Assembly (NCBI GenBank): GCA_024220525.1
Contig: JAMYWO010000216.1
Coordinates: forward strand, 47,677 to 70,850
Direction: 5' to 3'
Length of the DNA: 23,174 nucleotides
DNA from: Cochliopodium minus
Lineage: Eukaryota > Discosea > Himatismenida > Cochliopodiidae
The stretch's first letter is position 1. Every line of letters begins with the position of its first letter. A program made the translations under genes and the position numbers. The notes beneath the pieces were generated by a model. The model was not told where the DNA came from. It did no database searches and saw only the letters and a list, made by a program, of their open reading frames with translations. Below are positions 1 through 8,786 of the stretch, one piece after another.

Positions 1-2148
1 CTGAAAAAATATCAGAGTCATGTTTTCTCATTTTCAACCATTTTTCAAGGATCACTATTATTCTCACTTTATCTGTATTGTTTTGATTTTGTTCATATTT
101 TCCTCTCAAAATTTTTAATAATTCTTGTGCTGTAGAAAAATTTTTTAGTTTATTTTTATTTTATTTCATTTTTTAATTTTTAATATTTAAATTTTTAAAT
201 CTTTAAATTTTTATTTCAAATTTATTTTTATTTTTTTTATTTTTATTTAATGTTTTTTTAATTTTAAAAAATTTTCACCCGTAGTAAAAGAAGAGTAACT
301 CAAAAAAAATGTATATACAAAGTGATCAGCTTAAAGAATAAAAAAATAAAAAAAATTAGAAAAATAAAAAAAAAAAAAATTTTAAAATTTACATCTCTTG
401 GAAGACAAAAGCCAATCAATCAAAGAATCAAAAGTACCAGCCTTGACCTCAGGAGGATTGAAAGAAGAAAACTGAATGGTGGGTAAATTCTGCAAACCAA
501 CAACAACCAATATCTTCTTATTTCCGCAACAAACTTTAGAAAGCTCTATGTCACCAAACTGATTTATTTGGTGTATCTGAGTTGAATTGGGAGTCATGCC
601 CCAGAAATATAATTTTCCTTCTTCAGAAACTCCCGCCGAAAAATTCTCTTTCGCTGAAATTTCGTTGAGTTTTATGATGGGTTGGTTGGTCAAGCTGTTT
701 GATGAATTTTGTTTCACTGTTTTTGGTATTATTTTTGTTTTGGTGTTTGTAATGTTGTTGAGTGTTACTAAAGTAGGATTTTGTACCATTTTGAGATCTC
801 CTATTTATTTTTTAAATTAAGAAATTATTTTAAGAAATTATTTTAAATTTATTTTTATTTTTAAATTTTTTAAACTTTCATTCATTTTTATTTACCTGTT
901 CCACATTCTAAAAAAAAAAAAATTATTTTCTGAATAAATTTTAAATTATATATTGAAATACCCCCAAAATTATTGGAACCAAAAGCTAAAAGCTGTTTTT
1001 TATTAGTCAAAATCAAAAGATGAGAATGACCAATTGAAATTTGCTTTATTTTTCCTTCGATGGTAGGGAGAGAAAGTTTGGTAGGCTTGTCGAAATGTTT
1101 TTTGGAGCCGAATGGATCTTTACCCCAGTAATAAAGCTTTCCATTGTTTGTTAATAATGCTCCATTTGATTTTCCTGCTGCTATTTTCTCTACTTCTTCT
1201 ATGTTGTACATTGTAGTCAAACAATTTCCTGGTGGTTGATAGTTATTCAAATCTGTTTTTGATCCAAGACTAAAGTGTTCATTCAATCCCCTAAAAAATT
1301 AAATTAAATTAAATCTAAATTTAACATTGATAAGTAAAGCTTTAACAAAAGATCAAAGTTTTAAAACTAATGTTGATTTTTAGTATTTGAATCAAAAATT
1401 TGAAGGAGAATTAATTTGAAATTTTTTTTTACCAAGCATATACTTGATTGCTTTTTGATAATATGATGGTATGGGATTTTCCAAGAGCAATATCTTTGAA
1501 TTCTTTATCTTTCATCAATACTTTTTGACCAGGTATCTTCAAAAGCTTGGGATGATTGATCTTTTCCACTGTATTCGATCCCCAAAAATAAATTTCTTCC
1601 TTCTCAGTGATGATGGCTGTTTGATGATAATTTGTTTCAATTTTGGCCACTTTAATTTGTTTATTTATGAAAAATTTTATTGCAAGTGGATTTTCTATCG
1701 TTTCAAAATTTCCATGTCCCAATGCACCATTTGATCCTTCTCCCCATGTATATACAATCGAATTTTCTGTTTGAATTTTGTTGAATTTTCACATATTTTT
1801 GTTAAAGAAAATTTTATTTACCAGAAAGAGCGATGAAATGATTTTCACCACAGGCTATTGATTTTACATTTGTACTTTCTAATGCACATATTTGAATTGG
1901 TAATCCCTCGATATTGTATATTCCTTTATTTGGAAAGAAAATATGTCTAAGTAATTGTTGATATCGGAGAAATTTTAAATAAATCATTTCTGATTGTTAT
2001 TTACCTTGTTCATAATATTTGATTTCATTGGCTTCTTCTGCTTCTTGATCATTTACAAAATCAAAACCCCCTATTTTCGATTTAAAAATCAAATTTTCAA
2101 TATTTTGCTTTACATACAAGTAATTTTACCAAAAAATTCTTTATTCAT
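1..2148 (-). CDS. RCC1 propeller-RasGEF fusion protein (3' end missing)
   Basis: Nine exons in phase: 2148-2118, 2070-2005, 1989-1822, 1766-1433, 1290-962, 907-896, 800-393, 329-279, and 129 to the window edge, giving at least 509 residues. Residues about 75-420 form seven RCC1-type blades, seen as repeated motifs such as VYTWGEGSNGALGHG, VYAWGLNEHFSLG and FGSNNFGECGTG. From about residue 425 the sequence becomes a RasGEF N-terminal domain: VKAGTFDSLIDWLLS, then FFLSYSSFTTAQELL, then ILEKWLKMRKHDSDIF. The CDC25-type catalytic domain should lie beyond the left edge. RasGEFs load GTP onto Ras; RCC1 propellers either act on Ran or serve as binding platforms. The start at 2148 is the first ATG joining the frame; an in-frame TAA lies about 60 bp upstream. 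A further 5' exon cannot be excluded. Splicing across 393/329 and 279/129 restores the canonical RasGEF_N motif exactly, which strongly supports the fusion. Confidence 0.88.
896..907 (-). other. 12-nt microexon in the RCC1-RasGEF gene
   Basis: On the minus strand this reads AATGTGGAACAG, preceded by a T-tract ending in TAG and followed by GTAAAT. It enters in phase 1 and leaves in phase 1, completing FGSNNFG-ECGTG-DLK across the two flanking exons. This is the usual RCC1 blade signature (GxNxxGQLGxG). Skipping it keeps the frame but deletes four residues of the blade. Confidence 0.85.
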
Positions 2149-2431
2149 TTTCAACAATGATTTGATTGTTTCCTTCCCCTCAATTAATCCAAATTTATTT
2201 TTTTTTTTATATTATTTGAAGTTAAAAAAAAATATTTAAACTGTAAACTCTGAATAGAGATCACTATCTATTTTTCAAATCTGTTAAATATTTTACAACA
2301 TTGATGTATTCAATCGTTGATATTGAATAAGAATCTTGATAAACGAAAAATTGTAAAAAAAGGAATATATAAGAGGAAAAAAAAGCGATTTATTGAATAT
2401 GTTTGTGTTGAATCAATATATTGACGAGAAA
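2149..2431. other. Intergenic spacer between two minus-strand genes
   Basis: This AT-rich stretch separates the 3' end of the Ras-like GTPase gene from the proposed start of the RCC1-RasGEF gene. It should hold the promoter and 5' leader of the latter. I see no further open frame, RNA gene or clear motif. A short extra 5' exon of the RCC1 gene could hide here. Confidence 0.5.
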
Positions 2432-3083
2432 TCAGAAAATGAAACAACAACCTTTTCCAGAATCATTATTTATTCTTGGTGTGACTTTAATAGAATTAAG
2501 AAAGGGCTTTTCATCTCTCTTCTTTTCATAATTTTTGATGATTTCTTCAAATAAATTTTCTAAATTAGTTCCATTCTCTGCAGATATTTCATATATTTCA
2601 TTTTCTGTGATATCATCCCAAAAACCTTTATTATAGTCTTTTGTGATTTCTTCAATAACAGAAGATTTCTCCAAGTATTTCCCATTATCTTTGATATCAA
2701 TTTTATTTCCCAAAAAGATGATAGTCTTATTTTCAATATTCTTTTTATTGACAATTGTCAATGCTATTTTCAACGTTTCTATTCTCAAAACATCATATAT
2801 TATAAATATTATTTGTGATGTATCCCAATCAGAATCAATTGATGTTTCTGATGCATTTGTTTTTTCACCAGCCAATATTACAAATTTGGGATTATATGTC
2901 ATATTCCCTACTTTTACTTCTTCCTTATTTTTTTTACTCCATTTATGCAAAGTTTCCTTTCCAACCTATTCATAATTATCGAATTGATTTGAATATAATT
3001 AACAGAAAAATTTATAATAGTTATTCCAAATAAATTACATCATCAGCACCAATAAAAAGAATTTGAATCGAGTTTTCAATCAT
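2432..3083 (-). CDS. Divergent Ras-like small GTPase with CAAX box
   Basis: Two exons: 3083-3039 (15 codons) and 2965-2432, joined by a 73-nt GTAAT...TAG intron in phase 0; 192 residues, normal for a Ras/Rab-size protein. The intron falls inside the P-loop, which becomes GADDVGKE after splicing. The G4 motif GNKID and the G5 motif EISAENG are intact, so guanine recognition is expected. Two phosphate-binding motifs are altered. The P-loop ends GKE instead of GK(S/T), and the switch II region reads ILAGEK where DTAGQE is usual, so the magnesium-coordinating Thr/Ser and Asp are missing. The C-terminus GCCFIF gives a CAAX box (CFIF) with an adjacent Cys, which suggests prenylation and perhaps palmitoylation and hence membrane attachment. 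Inference: a GTPase with weak or no hydrolysis, or a pseudo-GTPase. It stops with TGA. Confidence 0.85.
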
Positions 3084-3283
3084 TTTTAAAAATTTACACT
3101 TTTGACCTTTTTTTTTTTAATAATTTTTTATAAAGTTAAAAATAGAGATTTTTTTCTTGTGAAAGAGGATGTTGTAATGCAAGAAAAAAGAGGCTAAATG
3201 AGAGTTTAAAACAAAAATACTTTCATATTAAATTTTTCAAATTCAATTTCAAAAGAAGATAAAGAAGTTTTTAATTGAATAAA

Positions 3284-4519
3284 TTATTTTTGATCAACAA
3301 GGCTATCAAGATTCTTAACTGTCAAAAGATTTTCACCAATTAATCTCAATTTGATGATTTTTGTGGATTCACTTCCATAGTTGTTCTCAAAGAACAAAGT
3401 CAAGCTGTTGACATCCTGAAACAAAACAAAATCTAGATCGATGATTTGTTCATCTTGTTTCTTTTGTAAAGTGATGATTTGAGTAGCCTTTAAATCATCA
3501 ACAGAATCGAAATCCATATCTTTCTTGTTTTTCTATAATAAATAAAAAGGGGTTGATTAGAAAGATTAAATAAGGAATATCAAAGTAAATCAAGAAATAT
3601 ACAAAATAAGATATTGTAAAAATTTACATAAATTCTCAATGTTTTTGGGGAGAATTCATCATTTGTGGAAAGAATTCCGAGAGACTAATATTATTAAAGG
3701 AAGAAATTAAAGGAAAATGTTGATTTGATTGGGAAAGAAAAAAAAAAAAATATACTTTCACTCTGGTCTTTTGATTGAGAGGAATAAATAACAAAAGTTG
3801 TTCATCACAATCACTTTCCAAAAAGGTATCATTTTTGCCATCGAACAAAAATTTTGCGCGTCTTGATAAATTGAGGGAAATTAAAGGAAAAATTATTGAT
3901 TTTGGAAATTTACCTATCATTCTTTTCATTTAAGCAAGATACCTTGGAGGTTTCAAATTTAATTTCATTATATTTATTGGTGTTGACTGTTGTTGACTTT
4001 AATTTCTCTTCAAATTGATTATAAAGATCTCCAAATTTTTCTGATCTCAATAAAAGTGTAAAGATTTTTTCAACATCAATTTCCTTTCCAGTCATTTCAG
4101 AATGAAACTTACTGAAACATTCCAATTGAAGAGGAATTTCATCATCATCTTTTTTTTCCTTTTCCTCTTTCTCCTTTTCTAATTTCTCTATTTTTTCTTT
4201 GAATTCCTTTTGAATTTGTTCAGAAATCTTGTCTATAAAAAGTACAATTTTAAATTATTGAAAAAAATGTTAATTATTTCGAATATATGAAACCTATTTC
4301 TTCTCTATTCTTTTTTGTGGATCCTCCTTCTGTTTTGAAACTCCATTCCCATTCATTATCTATGTTTTCTGCAGGTTTTTCTTTTTTTCTGATACCTTGA
4401 GGAGAACTGAAAACGTATTCAATACCTAATACTTCTATTCCAACCATGTATTCCAATTTTGTTTCTTTGAAAACTTTGGGTAAATAAACATGAAAGATGA
4501 TTGGATTATCAATTTGCAT
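3284..4519 (-). CDS. Degenerate PPPDE (DeSI-like) domain fused to PITH domain
   Basis: Five exons: 4519-4294, 4232-3914, 3861-3756, 3684-3628, 3532-3284; 318 residues. Residues 1-145 resemble DeSI/PPPDE isopeptidases: IIFHVYLP, then GIEVLGIEYVF and SPQGI, then a GSTKKNREEIDKI segment, and finally LECFSKFHSEMTGKEID, which lines up with the family's NCNHFSxxLxGKxIP. The catalytic His position (family FHSGIEV) is Tyr here (EYMVGIEV), and only the Cys remains from CNHF. A charged coiled coil rich in KEKEE is inserted before the Cys motif. Residues from about 175 to the end form a PITH domain: SCLNEKNDR, LESDCDEQLLLFIPLN, SPKTLRIYKNKKDMDF, VLFQDVNSLTLFFENN. In TXNL1 the PITH domain binds the 26S proteasome. 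Inference: a proteasome-docked adaptor that probably lacks isopeptidase activity. Confidence 0.85.
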
Positions 4520-4684
4520 TTTTTTTTTTTTTAATTCTCAATTTTTTTTTATTTTATCAAACTATAATATACTTTATGAATAGATAGATACACTGTATAT
4601 AAATAGAATGATAAATCCATTTTGTATGACAAATTCGAAAATATTTAATTTTATGACAAACTAATTTCAAAAAAAACTCCAATT

Positions 4685-5759
4685 TCAAAGATCATCCAAA
4701 TAAGTGGTATTTTGTTTGAAAGGGTTATTGTTGATATTAGAACTAGAAGAAGTCTCGGGCTCCTCTTCTTCACCCTTATCATCATTAACTTTGATAAAAG
4801 AACGAGAAGGACCTCTGCAAATGGGACATTTATTGGTTTTAATTCTGTAGATATCTGCACATAAGATACACAAACACATATGTCTGCAAGGTAAAACAAC
4901 TACATTTCTTGGTTCAGCCATACATACAACGCATTCTCCACCTTGGGTTGAATCACCGTAAATCTCTTGCACGATATAAGAATGGGAATTGTAGAAAATT
5001 TTTTGTTGTAAAAGATGTGCTGTGATTTCTTCAGTTCTTGTTATATTGAAATAGGATACTTGTATATTACTATTATTTTTGATTTCCTTTTTCTCATCAT
5101 TCAACAGATAATTTCCCACCGATTCTTCTTCCCCTCCCACTGTTTTTGCAACAATGATCAGAGGATATCTCTTTTGTAAAATATCATATTTCAATTCTTC
5201 TTTTTCGTAACATGAAAAATCCACAGATTCTTCCCATTCTTGTTTGATTTGAATATTATATCCTTTTTTTACTTTTATCACCGAATTGAAATTTCCTTCT
5301 TTCAATGGTATATATCTGTTTTATGAAAAAGGTATTTGTTATGAGCTTGATAATTCGAATATTTAAATGAATTTTACAAAAGTTGATCCTTTTCTCCTAT
5401 ATCTGTTGCACTATAAAATATTTGAATTTCTGCATCTTCTTCACAATCAAAAAGAAAGCTCAATCTGCTTTGTTTTTGCTAATTTTTGTTTTCAAAAAGT
5501 AAAAATTTTGATTATATTTTCATTTTACTTTAAAATAAGCCAAAATTTTCATAAAATTTTAACATACAAGATTTTGTTCAAATTGGAGTGATTTTGGATG
5601 TATATTTATCAAGCATTTTATTATGGGAGATTGTATAACTTTGGGAGGTGCATATATTATCTCTCCTCCATCTTCTATACTTTCAAAATCGATATTATTA
5701 TCTGTATTTTGAGATATTACTACATCATTTTCATTATTTTCTTGATTTAAAGGATTCAT
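4685..5759 (-). CDS. MGRN1: Mahogunin (MGRN1/RNF157)-type RING E3 ubiquitin ligase
   Basis: Three exons: 5759-5568, 5478-5378, 5315-4685; 307 residues. The N-terminal half matches the MGRN1 domain: CLINIHPKSLQFEQ, then RLSFLFDCEEDAEIQIFYSA, then YDILQKRYPLIIVA and YIVQEIYG just before the RING. The C3HC4 RING at about residues 226-264 reads CVVCMAEPRN, LPCRHMCLCILCA and CPICRGP, keeping all zinc ligands and the family-typical LPCRHxCLC. The acidic tail after the RING (EEEEPETSSSS) is low complexity. MGRN1-type ligases ubiquitinate membrane and trafficking proteins; many animal and plant members are N-myristoylated, but this N-terminus (MNPLNQ) lacks the needed Gly2. An alternative upstream start would be needed for that. 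Divergently transcribed from the phosducin-like gene. It stops with TGA. Confidence 0.92.
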
Positions 5760-6029
5760 TTCATGATGATCATCTATTTTTCGATTGAAATGTTTAAATG
5801 TGATGAATTATATAGATGTTAATTTTAGATATACTTTGTATGTTCAAATTATTTGATGCGCTTTGTCCCATTTTTTTTTTTTATTTTTATTTTTACAAAG
5901 AAATTTTTTTTGTTCTTTTTTCTTTTCATAGAATCAAAATTCTTCCAAGTGGTTTCATTTATGTGATTATTTGGAAGGATATTTGTTTCCTCAGTCTTTA
6001 AATGAAAAAAAATTTGAAAAAAAAAAAAA
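5760..6029. promoter_or_regulatory. Divergent promoter region (MGRN1-like / PDCL3-like)
   Basis: This 270-bp AT-rich spacer lies between two head-to-head genes, so both 5' leaders and promoters must sit here. It contains long T tracts and an A tract directly before the ATG at 6030. I could not assign a specific TATA box or factor site. Confidence 0.5.
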
Positions 6030-7332
6030 ATGAAAGGATACAATAAAAAGATTAGAGAAACAACAGAATGGGAAGATTCATTGATCAAACATAAAGTGGG
6101 ACCATATGCAGATTATGATCCTGAATCAAATATTGAATTTGTTGAAGGAACAGAAACAGAAGAAGAAAATTTGAGAAGACTTCGTGATTTTAAACTTGAA
6201 AATGCCTCCTTGGATAAATTAGATGAATTTGAAGATCAAGAAGAAGAAAAAGTTCTTGAAGAATATAGGTACCAATTTTTGAATTGAGATCAATTTTTAT
6301 ATCTCAAGATTAGATTCTATTTTATTGAACAATTGAGATCTAAATAACATTACTTTTTCTAATTGATCATTTTACCAATTTTTTTTCAATTCTCCTTCCC
6401 CTCTCATATTTCTAAAAAAATTCAAAAAAATAAAGAAAGAAAAGATTAGCAGAACTCAAAAAGAATACAGAAAATAGCAAATATGGTTGGAATTGGAACC
6501 AGATACAATTATTCTTTTTTTTTTTTCTCTTATTCCATTTTAATTTTTAGGACATGTTTTTACCATCACTGCCAAAGATTGGGAAAAAGAAGTTACTAAT
6601 CCATCAAAGGAATCATTTGTAATTGTATTTCTTTATCAACCAAAGTAAGATAAATTTTAATCAAAAATAAACTCTATAAAACAGAAGCCATTTTAATAGA
6701 TCTGATTTAACCATTCCTATTATTATTTTTATTTTCAGCCAAATAAAAATAAAAAATCAATTTTATAAAAAATAGGGTTAAAGGATGCAAGATTGTAGAT
6801 GAAGCTTTGGAAGATTTGGCACACAGATTCAGAACAATAAAGTTTGTAAAAGTGTTGAGCACAGATGCAATCCCAAACTGGCCCGACAAGTTTCTCCCTG
6901 CTTTCCTCTGTTACAAAGACACCGAGCCAAAACACCAAATAATAGGGTTAGAAGCATTAGGAGGACCAGAATTAACAACCGATAATTTAGGTTAAAAAAA
7001 ATTAAAATTTTTTTAAATTTTTTTTTTTACATATTTTTTTTGGGACTTTTTTTTTTTACATATTTTTTTTGTCTTTTTTAACAGATTTTTTTTTACATTT
7101 TATTTTATTTTATTTTATTTTAGAATGGGCTTTGTATAAAAAAGAAATTTTGAAAACAACGATAAAATTCGATCCTCGTTACAAAAATAGCAAGAACAAG
7201 TACCATGACGAAGTTCTTGAGGATGAGGACGATGTTTATGACGTTAACAACTCCAAACTCAACTATGTTGGGAAAGGTGGGCTTTTTCAGGACGTGGAAG
7301 AACTTGAAGAACATTTCAATCAAAATTTTTAA
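6030..7332 (+). CDS. PDCL3: Phosducin-like protein 2/3 (CCT co-chaperone)
   Basis: Five exons: 6030-6268, 6436-6485, 6551-6644, 6776-6990, 7124-7332; 268 residues. The N-terminal helical part carries TEWEDSLIKHK and then LDKLDEFEDQEEEKVLEEYR-KKRLAEL, the hallmark of the PLP2/PDCL3 branch. The thioredoxin-like domain follows (about 97-195): YGHVFTITAKDWEKEVTNPS, VIVFLYQP, FVKVLSTDAIPNWPDKFLPA, then LCYKDTEPKHQIIGLEALGG and TTDNLEWALYKKEIL. There is no CxxC, as expected for phosducin-like proteins. Family members assist folding of actin and tubulin by the cytosolic chaperonin CCT. The C-terminal extension (acidic, EDEDDVYDV, then YVGKGGLF) is longer than usual. The intron donor at 6486 is GTTGGA, weaker than its neighbours. 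Its 3' end lies 54 bp from the convergent next gene. Confidence 0.92.
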
Positions 7333-7386
7333 TTTATTTTGAAAAACATAATTTTAATAAAAATAAAGAAATTGTGTTTATGAGTA

Positions 7387-8704
7387 TTATTTATTTTGAG
7401 GGAGAATAATAAACGAATCATCGTAATCTCTTATAATAACAAAATTACTATTCTCTTTTTTGTCGTTAATGTGATCGTTGTTATTGTTATTGTTGTTATT
7501 CTCAACGTGAGGAATGGGGAAAGGGTGATGTTTAGAAAATAACTTTTTTCCATCTTTATTTACCAAAAAAGTAGGACTGTGAAATGTGCAATTCTTTCCA
7601 TAATCTCCCCTTATCTTCAAAATTGTTTCATTTATTTTTTATTTTTATTTTTATTTTTTTTAATTTTTTCAAAATTTTGATATTTTATTTTTTTTAATAC
7701 CTGGAATGCCCTGTGAAAACTTTTTAATAAAGAAAAAGCATCAGGGTAAGTAGTTTTATTTAAGTTATTCCAATCATCCAATTCTTCATGTGTTTTCCAC
7801 TCTATCACTATTTTTCCCTTTATTATGAGGCAAGGGTTTATTTGGTTTGTTCTTTTGTTTATGTGTTTACAAAATTCACCCACCATCCCCTTATATTCTT
7901 TCAAAATAAAATTAAATTTTTTTTTTATTTTTATGTTTTTTTTTATTTTTTTTTTAAATTGTTTTCTTATTCAATTTTTTTTTTTTTTTTTATTTTTTAT
8001 TCAATTTTTTTCTTGCCTGTAAAATTCCCATTCAAATTTACACTTTCAAAAATATTGACAGCAAATAATTGACAATTATTAACAAAATCATCGTACATGA
8101 TATTTTTGTTCCATTTTTCTATGACTTCGCAAATCTTTTTTCTATTTTCTTTGTTATTTTCTACCAACCCAATTTCTTCTCCTTCTTCATTTTGAGGGTC
8201 TTTTCAAAAAGTTTTTCATAATTTTGAAACTAAAATTTAAAAAAGAAACCATACAAATGAGAGATGTTGCGTTTGTACCTTTCCAGTCTTATTTTTTATT
8301 AAAAACAATCAAAATTTTTTTTTTTATCCAACGAAATTTTTTTAACCTTTTATCAAAACGAGATTTGAATCACACCAGTGAAGTATACTGTCATTTACTT
8401 GAACACTTTTTTGTCAGTTATATTAAATTTTTTTTGAGAAATGTTTTATGAAGAGTGTATTATACCTTAAATGTGTGTAACTTTTTCCATTTTCTTTCAT
8501 TACTTTGCTGATGTACAATCTGATGGGGAAATATGGAAATGTTTTTTCTTTTGATTTTATATTTCCAAATAATTCGGTTTCAATAAACTCTTTTTTGCTA
8601 TAGGTATCAATCAAATCCTCGATGCATTCCTCTTCTTCTAATTCAAAAGTTTCACGAAGAATTTTTGAGATATTCTTTTTTGTATTTTTCTTTTCTTCAA
8701 TCAT
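7387..8704 (-). CDS. Putative permuted papain-like (PPPDE/LRAT-like) cysteine hydrolase
   Basis: Five exons: 8704-8466, 8405-8347, 8199-8017, 7897-7701, 7614-7387; 301 residues. I do not recognise a named orthologue. Splicing brings together THLSVQVNDSILHW (His78, with a second His at 89) and DDFVNNCQLFAVNIFES (Cys142). The order His then Cys, with an H-x-x-(V/I)-x-V strand and an NNCQxFA helix, is the signature of circularly permuted NlpC/P60-like enzymes such as PPPDE and LRAT families. The region after the Cys (EYKGMVGEFCKHI) fits the helix that follows the Cys helix in such proteins. The N-terminus is charged and helical; the C-terminus has an Asn tract and a Lys-rich tail. Substrate unknown. 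The intron between exons 3 and 4 uses a GC donor. The start shares an 82-bp spacer with the divergent F-box gene. Confidence 0.72.
7898..8016 (-). other. Probable GC-AG intron
   Basis: On the minus strand the boundary reads ACAG|GCAAGA and the acceptor is TTTTGAAAG|AATATAAGGG. The phase-1 join gives NGNFT-EYKGMVGEF, keeping the frame open. GC donors usually have a strong AG|GCAAG context, as here. The alternative is a GTAAAT donor 24 nt upstream (at the FES/VNL boundary) with an AATATAAG acceptor; that is also in frame and would delete 11 residues (VNLNGNFTEYK). Both isoforms are possible. Confidence 0.6.
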
Positions 8705-8786
8705 AAAGAATAGGTGGATATATTTTTTTGCCTATAGGTTTAATTAGCAAGCTTGAAAACAATTTTTTTTTTTTTTAATTAAAAAA
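8705..8786. promoter_or_regulatory. Compact bidirectional promoter (82 bp)
   Basis: Two head-to-head genes start at 8704 (-) and 8787 (+), leaving only 82 bp for both promoters and leaders. The stretch contains GATATATTTT and a long T tract followed by AATTAAAAA just before the plus-strand ATG. No factor site can be named. Confidence 0.5.

Noticed and set aside
1994-2239. Plus-strand hydrophobic frame
   Set aside because: It is antisense to the first exons of the RCC1-RasGEF gene and AT-rich spacer.
7069-7123. Upstream ATG extension before the last exon of the phosducin-like gene
   Set aside because: It is intron sequence (T-rich tract ending in TTTTAG); splicing at 7124 gives the family-typical LEWALYKKEIL junction.
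7788-8072. Plus-strand Phe-rich frame that looks like a membrane protein
   Set aside because: It is the antisense of a coding exon followed by a poly-T intron; the Phe run is only the T tract.
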